A stretch of DNA of 64,000 nucleotides from RI-231 sp041394905 (GCA_041394905.1 JAWKHJ010000017.1:62001-126000); one strand, 5' to 3'. Counted from the stretch's first letter, positions 49,009 to 59,852 are shown. Notes: generated from the sequence alone by a model not told the origin. Made by a program: numbers and translations.

Positions 49009-50310
49009 GCGCCGCGGCAGCGAGGGTAGTTCTATCGGCGCGGCCTCGCAAAGCAGTCGCGCGGTCTGCTCAAGCACCCGCTCGGTCGCACCGCGTTCGG
49101 CCTTCGCCACCGCCCGGCCTCGCGCGCCGATCTCCGCCGCCCGCTTCGGATCGTCGAGTAGCGCGGCGAACGCCGGCGCCAGCCCCGCCGCGTCTTCGAT
49201 TTGCACCAGCGCATCGGCTGCGAGCAAACGGTCGGCAATGTCGCGAAAGTTCTGCATCGCCGGCCCCACCACTACGGGCTTCTCAAACAGCGCCGGCTCG
49301 AGCACGTTGTGCCCGCCCCAGCCGTTCAACGAGCCGCCTACGAAGACCACCGACGCCGACGCATACAGCGACGACAGCTCGCCCAGCGAATCCAGCAGCA
49401 TGATCGCGGGCAAAGCAGGAGGCTCTCCCAGCGCCGAGCGCCGCACCACCGGGAGTCCTGAGGCGCACAACGTCTCGTAGGCTTCGTCAAAGCGCTGCGG
49501 ATGCCGGTAGCCACCATCAGCAGCGCCCGCGGGCGCCGCTTGCAGCTCGCCGAACGCCTGCGCCACCATCGCCTCCTCGCCCTCGCGCTGCTGCCTGCAG
49601 AACCACGGGCTCTGGGCCAGCCGAGCGAGCAACTCCGCCACCGCTGGCGGCGGCCTGCGGCGCCGGGCTCGAAGTCGTACTTCAGTTGCCCGCCGCGTTC
49701 ACCGCATCCGGCGGCGCGCCGGCTGCGATGAATCGCTCAGCGTCCTGCTCCGACTGCGTCAACACCGCATCGCACTGCTCGAGCGTCGGCGCGAAAAACC
49801 AGCGTAGACTGCGGTAGCGCGGCTCGGACTTGTCCGAAATTCGACCGTTCGCCAGCAGCACGCTCGCGCCGTGGCGCTTGGCTTCCCGGAACAAATTGGG
49901 CCAAATTTCGGTCTCGAGGACGGAGCAGCAAACTGGCTTGACGGCCCGCATCGTCGGCCGAACCGCCCAGGGAAATCGAACGGGGCGTAAAAAATCTGGT
50001 TGCAGTAAGGAGACAGCTTCTCCTGGGCGATATCCTGTCCCGTGGGCGTCGAGGTCGAGAAGACGATCGCGCGCTCGGGGAAGCGCTCGCGCAACCGGCG
50101 CACCAGAGGAACCGCCAACAGCGCTTCGCCCACCGATACGGCATGCACCCAGATCGCTCCGGGACGCGACTGCGCTAAGCGCCGCGGCGGGAAACCAAGC
50201 TTTCCCACACGCGTCTCCAAGAACGACCCCGCAATCGCATCCGAATGGCGACAGGGGACGGCGGCCAGGGCGAGCAGCCATAGCAGCAGATTGTAGGCGG
50301 CCGGAACCAA
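49006..50310 (-). CDS. waaA: Kdo transferase WaaA (KdtA), frameshifted
   Basis: WaaA transfers Kdo from CMP-Kdo to lipid IV-A. The N-terminal frame gives YNLLLWLLALAAVPC (membrane anchor), GAIWVHAVSVGEALLAVPLV and FSTSTPTGQDIAQEKL. A second frame gives VLETEIWPNLFREAKRHGASV then ANGRISDKSEPRY. The C-terminal domain reads SLYASASVVFVGGSLNGWGGHNVLEPALF. Frame changes occur near 49960 and 49690-49500. There is no stop between this frame and lpxK (see findings). The start is uncertain (TTG 50310). Confidence 0.85.
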
Positions 50311-50325
50311 GTGAGCTTCAACATT

Positions 50326-50962
50326 ATGTCAGCACGTTTCATCTGGCTCGCAGGCTTCGGGGCGCTCTTCCTTGGGTTGGCCGTGGGCGCCGTCGTCGCG
50401 GCGGAAACCTCGTTCCAAGCCCAGACCGCGGACCGCTATCCGTCCAAACAGTCCCAAGCCGGGGTCACCGTCGCCGTGCGCGCCTATCATGAGCCCGCAG
50501 AGCGCGAGAAATCGGCGTTCGAGAAAACCGACCCATGGAAATACGGTGTTCTGCCGGTACTCGTGGTCATCACGAACCAGGGCGACGCACCTATCGCACT
50601 GCAAAACCTAGAGGCGCGGTTCGTGCAAGGCCGCGGAGAAGGCGTCGATCCAACTTCGGGCGATGACCTGCAGTACTTCAACCCCAAGGGCGCCCAGCCG
50701 CGCCAAAAGCCGAGCTACATCCCGGGCATTCCCGGCCTGAATCGGCCAAAGGTGAAGAAGGGTCCCCTGGCCAAGCAAGAAATCGTCGACCGCCAGTTCA
50801 AGGCCGGTCGTGGCGCCGGGACAAACCGCCAGCGGCTTCTTCTACTACTTCGTCGGCCGCGACCAAGATCCGTTGAAGGGGTCGACGATTTACATGTCCG
50901 GCCTGAAAAACATGCAGACCGGCCAAGACCTTTTCTACTTCGAAGTCCCGCTCGCCGAGTAG
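50326..50962 (+). CDS. Exported hypothetical protein, one frameshift
   Basis: This protein of about 211 residues starts at ATG 50326, giving the signal MSARFIWLAGFGALFLGLAV. The middle region reads DPWKYGVLPVLVVITNQGDAPIAL, an Ig-like fold resembling cell-surface DUFs. LQNLEARFV and GLNRPKVKKGPLAKQEIVD follow. At about 50805 one indel shifts the frame, and the end is TASGFFYYFVGRDQDPLKG then LFYFEVPLAE at 50962. It diverges from waaA. No function is recognised. Confidence 0.65.
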
Positions 50963-51108
50963 AGATCGCGCGGCCCCGCAACATCGACCACAAGACATAT
51001 GTCCAGAGTTCTACTGCGCCATAATGCGGACACCGCAGTCTGAAATGAACCTGCGTATCCATTGAGAGATTTGCCTCGGCAGCCTCACCATAATGACGGG
51101 TCTCCGTC

Positions 51109-51237
51109 ATGTTCGCCACGCTTCGTTCTCACCGCCAACACGCTCTTTCATCTCCCACCGAGGGCACAATCGGATTTGCCCTGCTGCTGGCCTCGATGGC
51201 AATGCTGCTGATCCTGTTCGTCGTCAATCAGCGCTAA
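51109..51237 (+). CDS. Small single-span membrane protein candidate
   Basis: ATG 51109 opens 42 codons: MFATLRSHRQHALSSPTEG, then a hydrophobic helix (IGFALLLASMAMLLILFVV) ending NQR and TAA. A perfect hairpin TGACGG-N4-CCGTCA (51094-51109) abuts the start. Nothing else is recognisable between 50963 and 51439. Statistical support is weak because of size; helix and charge distribution are the evidence. Confidence 0.35.
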   Translation: MFATLRSHRQHALSSPTEGTIGFALLLASMAMLLILFVVNQR

Positions 51238-51439
51238 CTTCTGGCGCTGTCGACGTACTGACCACCAAAATATTCTTGTTTGGCCGCCCGCAATTGGGTT
51301 TATTCTGGCCAAGCCGGACCAATCCACGCAGTTCCGTTCCGCTAAGGCGGACATCACGACGAGGGCCGCGGAGGACTCGCGCCACCGACGCAGCTCATGG
51401 CGAGTAACGCCTTGGGTTTTTGCAAAGGAGCGTATTTCA

Positions 51440-52592
51440 GTGGCAGAAAATCAAACACTTTCGCGGCGCGGCTCCTGAAGGGAGCAGCGGCAATAGCGCG
51501 GCCGCGGCCGCATCCGGGCAAGCCGGCGTAGCCAAACGTAGCAAGGTTCGATCCTAGCCTACGTGGGAGCCCGCTACGGGCAAGGGCATTTATACGTTCG
51601 AGGTCAACCCATCCACGGGTGAGCTCACTCCGATCGACGCTTACGCGAGTTGAGACCCCAACCCGACTTGGCTCGCGTTCCACCCCGACAAGACGCATCT
51701 GTACGCCGCAAACTCGGTCGCCACGGTAAACGGCTCAACGGCCAGTCAGCGCGTTCGCCATTGATCCCTCGGGCGGCAGCCTCATTGCTCAACACCGTTG
51801 ACGCCAGGCCCCGGGTCGACGCACTGCAGCTCACCCGTCCGGCGAATGGCTTTTCGTCGCCAATTATGCCGGCGGCAACGCAGCGGTTCTTCCGGTCAAC
51901 CCGGACGGAACGCGGCAACGCCACCGATGTCGTGACTATTCCCGTAACCTCCTCCGGCGTGCAGCCCGCCGTCGATGCGCCTCGGGCAGCTTTGCCATCA
52001 GCGGGCACGACGCGGCGCACGCGCACCAGATCCAGTGCGATCCGGCGCCTACGTCTTCCTCACCGATCTTGGCACCGACCGCACGCTCATGTTCTCTTCG
52101 ATGCGACGTCGGGAACACTGACGCCCAACACCTGCGGTCGCCGAAACCGGCGCCGGCCCGCGCCATTCGCCTTTCACCCCAATGGCATCTACTTCTACGT
52201 CATCGAAGAAGCCTCGACCATCACGTTCATGACCATAACGCGTCGACCGGAATCCTGACGCCGCAGCAAACCATTCCCACGTTGCCGCCCGATTTCGCCG
52301 GCACAACCTACCTCCGAGGTCGTAATCTCTGCGGACGGGCGATACTTATGCTGAACCGCCTACATGACACCGTCGCGGTCTTTCGGATCGGCGCGGACGG
52401 TCAACTGTGGCTCCGCGAGGAGTGGACCCGCGCCGACACCGCAGCACGTACACGAACCGACGAACTTCCACGTCTGCAACGATCGCGGAGACAGCATCAC
52501 CATCTTCATCCATGGCGGCGGGCAGCACCTCGACTTCGTCGGGTACGAGCCAGCACGCATCGCCAGCTTCATCGGCTCCTCTGATGGAGTAA
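51440..52592 (+). pseudogene. Degenerate lactonase (7-bladed propeller), upstream tandem copy
   Basis: GTG 51440, preceded by AAAGGAG, starts a Tat signal reading AENQTLSRRGLLKGAAA. The remainder is a lactonase-family (6-phosphogluconolactonase-like) propeller spread over all three frames. Recognisable pieces are GIYTFEV-like KGIYTFEV, DPNPTWLAFHPDKTHLYAA, PSGEWLFVANYAGGNAAVLPVN, DLGTDRTL, FHPNGIYFYVI, TPQQTIPTLPPDFAGTT, and HVCNDRGDSITIF. About 15 indels are needed, five times the density of the copy directly downstream. Either a decayed paralog or very poor sequence is possible; decay is favoured here. Confidence 0.6.
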
Positions 52593-52666
52593 GCCGCACC
52601 GTGCGCACGCGTCTCCACACCGGGGCGCGTGCGTCCCCGAACGGGAAACCGTCTATCATCGCCCCT

Positions 52667-53888
52667 ATGGGATTCCTACGGGCGACACAGCCACGGACAG
52701 CGCATTCACGCCGCACATTCCTTCAACACGCTGCCGTATGGACAGCGGCGGCGGGCGGCCTGTGCGCGCAGCCATCCCCTGGCAAAGGCCGCCTGCTGGC
52801 GTATGTGGCGCCATCACCGACACGCAGAACGGCAAAGGCATCTACACGTTCGAGGTCAACACCGCCACGGGAGCCCTTGCTCCAATCACGGCCTACGAGA
52901 GCGGCGACCAGAACCCGAGTTGGCTCGCGTTCCACCCCGACAAGACGCACCTCTACGCCGCCAATTCGGGCAAGGAAGGCTCGCTCAGCTCCTTCTCCAT
53001 CGACCCGTCGACCGGCGCGCTCACGTTGCTCAACACGGAGAAAGCGCACGGCTCCGGCTCGACCCACTGCAGCCTCCACCCCTCCGGTAAATGGATCTTC
53101 GTGGCCAACTACGGCAGCGGCAACGCGGCGGTGCTGCCCGTCAAACCGGACGGTACACTTGGCGAGGCGACCGACGTGGTCCAGATCCCGGTCAATCCGC
53201 CGGCGCTGGGCAAGCAGCCGGCCGTCGACGCGCCCACCGGCAGCTTCGCCATCAGCGGACACGACGCCGCGCACGCCCACCAGATCGCCTGCGATCCGGC
53301 CAGCGCTATGTCTTCTTGACGGACCTGGGCACGGACCGTACTTGGGTCTACAAGTTCGATGCGAACGCGGGCAAGCTCACTCCGAACACGCCCCCGGCCA
53401 TCGCCGAGACCGAAGGCGCCGGCCCGCGCCACTTCGCTTTCCACCCCAACGGGCGCTGGTTCTACGTCATCAACGAAGAAGCTTCCACGATGACCTTCAT
53501 GGCCTATGAGGCGGCAACCGGTACGCTCACGCCGCAACAAACCATCTCGACCCTGCCGCGCGATTTCGAGGGAACAACGTTCACCTCCGAAGTCGTCATC
53601 TCCGGCGACGGGCGCCATGTCTACGGTCTTAATCGCCTGCACGACACCATCGCTATCTTCCGCGTCGGCCCCGACGGCCGCCTCACCTGGATGGGCGAAG
53701 AATGGACGCGCGCCGACTACCCGCGCCACGCCGCCATCGAGCCGACCGGCGCCTTCTTCTACGTTTGCAATGACCGCGGCGACGCCATCACGATCTTCCG
53801 CATACGCTCGGGCGGCAGCAAGCTCGAGCATGTCGGCTACGAAGCCGTCCGCATCCCGAGCTTCATCGGGTTCCTTGAGATCGGTTAG
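52667..53888 (+). CDS. Lactonase-family beta-propeller protein, frameshifted
   Basis: ATG 52667 starts MGFLRATQPRTAHSRRTFLQ, a Tat signal. After a shift near 52800 the propeller reads GKGIYTFEVNTATGAL, NPSWLAFHPDKTHLYAANS, SLHPSGKWIFVANYGSGNAA and GHDAAHAHQIACDP. A second shift near 53310 leads to VFLTDLGTDRTWVYKF, RHFAFHPNGRWFYVINEEAS, GDGRHVYGLNRLHDTI and NDRGDAITIFRI. It ends SFIGFLEIG. It is a lactone hydrolase of the YbhE/Pgl type, here exported, so the substrate is probably not 6-phosphogluconolactone. Two or three indels are present. Confidence 0.78.
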
Positions 53889-53930
53889 GCTCTTGAGACG
53901 CAAGCTGCAATCTTCCACAAGGAGCGCCCT

Positions 53931-54675
53931 GTGTTTCTAGCCGACATGACTTGGCCCAAGGTCCGGGATCTCGACCGAGGCCTTCCCGTGGTGATCCCCA
54001 TCGCCGCCGTCGAACAGCACGGTCATCACCTGCCTGTAGCGACGGACAGCATGCTGCTGGGCGAGGTCGTCCGCCGAGCGGAGAAGCAATTTCCTGAAGG
54101 CGCGCTGTTCGCCCCCTTGCAGTGGCTGGGCAACTCGATGCACCACATCGACTTCCCCGGTAGCATGTCGGCCTCTCCGCGGGTCTACCTCGACCTGTTG
54201 CAGGACATGGCCGAGCCCTTCCTGCGCCACGGATTCCGGCGCATCCTTTACCTCAACGGGCACGGCGGCAATGTGATTCCGGCCAAGCAGGCCATCTTCG
54301 AGATGCGCCAGCGCTTGCGCGACCAAGACGACTTGGTTCTGCTGTTCGCCTCCTACTGGAACTTGGCAGACCCGCAAGACGGTACGCTGACACAGCCGGA
54401 GATCGGCCACGCCGGCGAATGGGAGACGTCGATGATGCTGCGTATCGCGCCGCATTTGGTGGCCAAGAATCCGAAGACTCTCGAATCGGTCTCGCCCGCG
54501 CTCGGGTTCGAGCCGGCTTACCGCGGCTGGACGACGCGGGAACGCTCGGAGACCGGCCACATAGGTTCGCCCGAGCTGGCGACCGAAGAGAAGGGCGAGC
54601 ACTTGTTGACCGCATTTTCCGCCGGCGTTGTCCTTCCTCGAGCGCATGCGCAAAGACAGCAGGATCCGGGCGTGA
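53931..54675 (+). CDS. Creatininase-family amidohydrolase, one frameshift
   Basis: This metal-dependent amidase starts at GTG 53931 with AAGGAG 10 bases upstream. Hallmarks are VVIPIAAVEQHGHHLPVATD (metal ligands E and H), LQWLGNSMHHIDFPGSMS, ILYLNGHGGN and the late metal-site EIGHAGEWETSMMLR. A single indel near 54625 shifts the end to FLERMRKDSRIRA, with TGA at 54673-54675 overlapping the next gene's GTG. Substrates in the family range from creatinine to formamides and deformylated lactams, so the specificity is open. Confidence 0.83.
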
Positions 54676-55962
54676 ACGACGGCGAGCGCTCATCGCGCAA
54701 ATGGTGGATCTGCGGGCTGCTGCTGCTCGCCAGCGCGGTCAACTACATGGACCGCATGACGCTGGCCAGCGTCTCGCGGCGACTGATCGAAGAGCTCCAC
54801 CTCAGCAACACAGACTACGGCGCGATCGAGCAGTACTTCGGGTATGCGTTCGCCGTCGGCTCGATCCTGTTCGGCCTGCTGGTGGTGGACCAAGGTAAGC
54901 GTGCATGTGGCTGTCCGCTGGTGCTGGCCTTGTGGTCGCTGATGGGCCTGCTCACGGGCTTGGTCCCAGCCGCTGGGACGGCGAGTTGGCTCGCGCCACT
55001 GACGGCGCTGATGCTGTGCCGGACGCTGCTGGGCTTCTTCGAGTCGGGGCATTGGCCGTGCGCCTCAAAACGACTCAGCAACTGCTCGAGCCGCAGGACC
55101 GTACGTTCGGCAACAGCATCTTGCAGAGCGGCACCTCGATCGGGGCGATCGTGACGCCGATCATCGTCGCGGCGATGCTGACCGCGGAGCCAGGAATGGC
55201 GCCAGCCGTTCTTTGGATCGGCGGCGCGGGCCTGCTGGGTGGTCGGCTGGTTGTGGGCGGCGACGCGCAAGCAGGATCAAACAGACGGCGGCTTCGGCTG
55301 AGACCGAAGCGGGCGGTTGGACCGCGACTCTCTTGGCCGTCCTGCGCAGCCACAAGCTTCTGGCTGCTGGTCGTGGTGGTGTGCTGCATCAACGGCGTCT
55401 ATTCGGTCTATCGCGTGTAGTTTTGCCCTGGCCTTGCAGGACCCGGCGGGCTTGGCGTTCAGCGAAGAGACGAACGCATCCTGCCGTTCTACTACTTCGT
55501 CAATGACGTGGGCTGCCTCGCGAGGGCGCTTTTACGCTGTGGCTAGGCCGGCGCGGCATCTCGGCGGTGAAACGCGGCGGCTGGTGTTTACGGTCTCGGG
55601 GTTGCTGCTGGTACCGGCGGCACCGGTTACCGGCGCTGGCCAGAGGCGAAGTGGCGCTGGGGGTATCGGCGGGCGTGGCGTCGGTGACGGTCCTGTTCCT
55701 GACAGCCTTGGGGAGCCTAGCCGTGTTCCCTTGCTACTACGCCTTCACGCAAGACCTGTCGCGGCGGCACATCGAGCTGGTAACGGGGATGCTCGCGTTC
55801 TGCGCCTGGATCGATACCTTCGACGGCACAGCGGTTTTGGGCGAACAGATCGATCGGATGGGCTCGTACGAGCATTGCGTTCAGGTGGCGCTGGCCCGTG
55901 CTCGGGGCGGCGGTGCTGTTGTAGGCCTTTTGGAGCTCTTGGGCGCTCCAGCGGCGGAATAG
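54672..55962 (+). CDS. MFS transporter (ACS-like), heavily frameshifted
   Basis: GTG 54672 overlaps the creatininase stop (GTGA). The start NDGERSSRKWWICGLLLLAS with AVNYMDRMTLASVSRRL is typical of the anion:cation symporter group (sugar acid, hexuronate or phthalate importers). Further helices appear in other frames: LWSLMGLLTGLVPAAGTA, RTLLGFFESGHWPCAL, NSILQSGTSIGAIVTPIIVA and LGSLAVFPCYYAFTQDLS. It ends WAPAAE at 55962. Eight or so indels are required. Coupling suggests it imports the amidohydrolase substrate. Confidence 0.7.
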
Positions 55963-55990
55963 TCGCCCCTCGCCGCCAGAGACTGCTTGT

Positions 55991-56940
55991 CTACGGCAAA
56001 AGTGAGCGGACACTAGCTCTCTTCAAAATAATCGGAATCAATCCTTTTGATGGCGTAGGTCCGAATGGTAGTGACACCAACCTCGAAGTTGACCATGAGG
56101 AGGCCAAGCGTTTTCCATCAATCAATACAACTTTGGGCTCGATGTGCTGGACGTAGCTCAAGGCTTCCGATGAAAACTGTCCGGTTGTGATGAAGACACC
56201 CTTTCTGGCTCGCTTTCCGCTGCAAGGCCGACAAACTTCTGAATTTCTGGACGCCCGACTGAGCCTTGCCACCTCTTCGCCTACAGGTAAATCGCCAATC
56301 CAAGGCGGTCTTCGCTTATGATTCCGTCAATTCCTTCATCTCCGCCTGTCCAACCGCCTGTCCACTTCAAGAGAACAGGACCCACCGTAGCCCATTTTGA
56401 GCAGAAGATCGACAGCCTTAGACGCTCCGAGAAGGCCGGAGCCTGCTTCACTTGTGTCAGCAAGTCCGCTGCAAGCTGCGCCTGAATCTTCTCGTGCGCC
56501 GCGTCGAGGGCTCCTCCGGCGTTTCCGTCTCAGTCTTTCTCGTGTCCGAAGGCGAATCTGGTTCTTCCGGTTTGCTCTTGCGCGATCGGAACTCGAGGAA
56601 TTCGAAATCTCGAAAACTTGATGTCCCTATCTGATCGGGGATTCTCGAGCACCTCCCGGCGCCACGCGGCGAGATGGAAAAATTGGCCTCAGGCCGGTGG
56701 AAACCAATGAGCCCGGCCAGTCCGAATGGAGCTCTCGCCCAAACGACTGCCGGTTGTAGAATCGAGACTGCCTTCCGCTCGGTAGAGCTCTGCAGGTCAG
56801 CGTCAGTCAGGTTGAACTCCCGGGCTAAGACGGACCGCGCTTCTGAAGGAATGGACGTTGCCATCGGCGGTCAATTGCAGCATGGGAAGCATCAGCAGTT
56901 GGAAGTCGGGATCGGCCAATTCGTACCTCGAAGCGATCAT
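55991..56940 (-). CDS. mrr: Mrr-type restriction endonuclease, frameshifted
   Basis: Mrr proteins cleave methylated DNA. The N-terminal winged-helix domain reads MIASRYELADPDFQLLMLPM from ATG 56940, with DGNVHSFRSAV and LAREFNLTDADLQ in the next frame. FSISPRG then NPDQI-like text follows. The catalytic domain is spread over frames: MGYGGS-like, TGGDEGIDGIISEDRLGLA (D and E of the PD-(D/E)xK site), then RKGVFITTGQFSSEALSYVQ and IEPKVVLIDGKRLA. About six indels are present. The start overlaps the preceding stop as TAATG. No methyltransferase is adjacent. Confidence 0.78.
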
Positions 56941-57855
56941 TAAGCCAAAGTCAATTCTAATTCAGTCACAACACGCACCCGGTCCCACGCAATTGAAATG
57001 GGTTGGCATCTCCCATACATCAGCTTGGGATGGATAGGGTTCATTAGCGTCGGTTCCGTGGTGAGGATCAGTGCATCCGCATGCCCCTGCATCAGCGTCG
57101 CGGGGTAGCGGACGCTCACCTCTCCCGCGACGGAGATGCGGAAGATGGCGCGGTGGCGCTCGCCGGCGGCTAGGTAGAGACGGATCTTCTTGGCGGACAG
57201 GATGTCCTTCATCCCCAGGGTGACGGCCATGGGTGGGATGGCTTGGGAGTCGCCGCCGGAGTTGTGGATGGATTGGACGACGATGGAGTCGCCGCCGAGC
57301 GACCCGCGTTAGAGATTGGCGCAGCTCTTCGATCGAGATCTCATGCCAACGCGAAAGTGGGGTTCGTTGAATACAACGTGGCCGTGGCAGCCGACTCCGC
57401 CGTAGCAGACGTCGATTCCGCCTACGGCTTGGATTTGTTCGCTGATTTCGTCGATGCGGAACGGGTGGGGGTAGTGGGTCTGCTCTTCCGGAATGCGCAA
57501 TTCTTCGAGCTTGAAAGATAGCTCGCGCTTCATGAAGCCTTCGAAAGACAAGGGGTGATCGACCGGAATGGGACGGCCTTGCCAGTCGAGGAATTCGTCC
57601 ATGTTGAAGGTGTGGACGTTGCGCCAGGAGACGCGCTCGCGGTTGAGATCTCCGCGACTTCGTAATAGTGAACCGGCCCGACGGGGAGGATGAGGCGCGT
57701 CGGCTCGCTGCGGGCGTTGCGTTCGCGGATCTCGTCGACGATGGAACGGGCGAAGTGCGAGAGCAGCGTGGGTGCGTCGGTGGAAAACCGAACGGGGTGC
57801 GGGCGGCGGCGCGCAGGGCATCGACGGGGAGTTGCATGAGTTGGGCGTGGGTCAT
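56940..57855 (-). CDS. Glucosamine-6-phosphate isomerase-like protein, frameshifted
   Basis: This is a NagB/6-phosphogluconolactonase-fold enzyme. ATG 57855 starts MTHAQLMQLPVDAL. Pieces in several frames include LILPVGPVHYYEVAE, VHTFNMDEFLDWQG (active-site Asp and Glu), PLSFEGFMKRELS and the signature VCYGGVGCHGHVVFNEPHF, a variant of GGxGxNGHIAFNEP. The end reads AVTLGMKDILSAKKIRLYLA and QGHADALILTTEP before TAA at 56942-56940. About five indels are needed. It diverges from the MFS gene at 57911. Confidence 0.72.
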
Positions 57856-57910
57856 GTTTCTTTGTGCCGCCCCTCCGGGGCTTCGGATAGGGTATTCTGG
57901 CAAGCCTTGA

Positions 57911-59105
57911 ATGCGGAAGCAAACGCTGGTGGGTGCTGGGACTGCTGTTCCTGTCGATCGCGGTGAACTTGTTCGACCGCCAGGTGCTGTCGTTGATGGG
58001 ATGCCGCTGATCCGGGATGAGCTGAATCTTTCCAACACTGAGTACTCCACATCCTGTTCTTCTTCCTGCTGGGATGACGCTGTTCCAGATCCCGGCGGGA
58101 ATGATGATCGACCGCAAGGGCGCGCGCTTCGGCATGGCCGTGATCATGCTGTGGTGGTCGGCGGCGAACGGGCTGCACGCGCTGGCGCGCAATTTGTGGC
58201 ATTTCTGCACGTTCCGCTTCCTGATGGGCGCGGGGAATGCGGCAACTATTCCGGCGGAATCAGGTGATCTCGCAGTGGTTCCGCCGCATGAGCGGGCGCT
58301 GGCCGGAGGCATCTTCAATGCGGGAACGGTGATCGGAGCGGCGGCGGCAGCCGTTGCTGATCGTGCCGGTCGGCATGGCCTACGGCTGGCGCTGGGCGTT
58401 CGTCATTCCGAGCATTCTGGGACTGCTGTGGCTGGTTCCGTGGCTGATGACATACCGCGACCAGGCCCGAAGGAAGGCGTAAGGCCTCGGGCGGCTGCGC
58501 TGGCTTCGGCGAGCTTTCGCACGCCGGCAGGTTGTGGGCGCTGTGCTGGTGCGCGCGCTGGGCAGCCCGGTCACGCATTTTCTATTGGTACTGGCTGCCG
58601 AATACCTCAAGCGCGAGCGGCACTTCAGCATGGAGGAGATCGGCATGACGGCTTGTAGGCCGGCGTTGTCGGCAGGGCTGGGAACGTGATCGGCGACAGC
58701 TTGTCGGGCTACCTGATGAAGCGCGGCATGGGCGTGGACAAGGCGCGCAAGATCGCGTTCGTAGTGGCGGCGCTGCTGGCGTGCTGCTCCATGGCGACGA
58801 CGTTCGTGGAGGGCTGGCTGGCCGCGCTGATTGCCATGTCGATTGCGACGTTCGGCATCGCGACGATGGCGGCAACGCACATTGGCATGCTGACCGACTT
58901 GTTCGACGACAAGGTGCTGGCCAGGCTGACCGGCGTGACCGGCGCGGGCGAGGGCATGGTGAACATGGTACTGATGGTGGCCGTGGGCGCGGTGGTCGAC
59001 CGCTTCAGCTACGGGCCGGTGTTCGTGGCGGCCGGACTGATGCCGCTGCTAGCGCTGGCGTCAGTGTTCGTGTTCGTGCGCCGAATCGAACGGGTCGAGT
59101 TTTAG
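57911..59105 (+). CDS. MFS transporter (hexuronate/ACS-like), frameshifted
   Basis: Corrected text starts MRKQ, then RWWVLGLLFLSIAVNLFDRQVL from ATG 57911. Other pieces are MPLIRDELNLSNTEYS, LFQIPAGMMIDRKGARFGMA, RFLMGAGNAATIPA and AGGIFNAGTVIGAAAA. The C-terminal third from about 58690 is clean: DSLSGYLMKRGMGVDKARK, ATMAATHIGMLTDLFDD and GAGEGMVNMVLM, ending FVRRIERVEF. About six indels occur upstream. Divergence from the aminosugar isomerase-like gene suggests a sugar-acid or aminosugar substrate (inference). Confidence 0.75.
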
Positions 59106-59852
59106 TCACCAGCCGCGCGACTGCATGCGGTCGAGGATGATGGCGCTGTATTTGTTCATCTGAGGCGGCGTGCGCTTGCGCGGCGAGGGGATGCAGGCAG
59201 CCAAGCGAGCGGCTTGGTCACGGCTCAGCTGCTTGGCCGAAATGCCGTAGTGATGGCGCGCGGCGGCCTCGACGCCCCAGACGTTCGGGCCCCATTCGAT
59301 GACGTTCAGGTAGATCTCGAGGATGCGCTGCTTGCCGAGGATGATTTCGGCGAGCGGAGCGAGAGTGTATTCGACGAGCTTGCGGAGGGGCAGGCGCGAA
59401 TTGGTCAGGTAGAGGTTCTTCACAAGCTGTTGCGTGATGGTCGACGCCCCGCGCAGCCGTCCGCCGTCCGAGGCTTTGTCGAGGACGAGGTTGAGCTCAG
59501 CCCAGTCGATGCCGTGGTGCTGGTAGAAGGCGCCGTCTTCGGCGGCGATGACGGCGTGCTGCATCACCACGGGGACGGAACTGAGCGGGATGTCGGTCTG
59601 TTCGAAGGGCTCGTGGCGTCCGGCGAAGAGGCCGAAGACGAAGTTCTCGGCCTGCACCGCGGTGAGCGGAGGGTCGACAAAGCGGTAGACAACGAGCGAG
59701 ACCAGAACGAATGCGTAGAAGGCGAGGACGATGCGGACAAGCCAGCGCACGATACGACCGCGGCGGCGGCCGGAACGGCGCTTGAGGAAGCGAAATGGGT
59801 GAAGGGGCACGAGTCGGGCGGAACCGGCTTGGGCATGTACGCATCCATACAT
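59106..59852 (-). CDS. mtgA: Monofunctional peptidoglycan transglycosylase MtgA
   Basis: This family-51 glycosyltransferase polymerises lipid II glycan chains. After a basic N-terminus and one membrane helix (IVLAFYAFVLVSLVVYRF), the catalytic motifs are intact. They are IAAEDGAFYQHHGIDW (catalytic Glu), GASTITQQLVKNLYL, and KQRILEIYLNVIEWG. ATG 59852 overlaps the start of the divergent gene by 2 bases; GTG 59810 is an alternative start. It ends MNKYSAIILDRMQSRGW. It is intact. Confidence 0.93.
   Translation of the reverse strand: MYGCVHAQAGSARLVPLHPFRFLKRRSGRRRGRIVRWLVRIVLAFYAFVLVSLVVYRFVDPPLTAVQAENFVFGLFAGRHEPFEQTDIPLSSVPVVMQHAVIAAEDGAFYQHHGIDWAELNLVLDKASDGGRLRGASTITQQLVKNLYLTNSRLPLRKLVEYTLAPLAEIILGKQRILEIYLNVIEWGPNVWGVEAAARHHYGISAKQLSRDQAARLAACIPSPRKRTPPQMNKYSAIILDRMQSRGW

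Noticed and set aside
51540..51570. Sequence resembling a tRNA T-arm (GGTTCGATCC)
   Set aside because: No acceptor stem or anticodon arm is present and the stretch reads as part of the degenerate lactonase.
55991..59105. A complete restriction-modification system
   Set aside because: Only Mrr is present; no methyltransferase or specificity subunit is encoded, and Mrr acts alone on methylated DNA.
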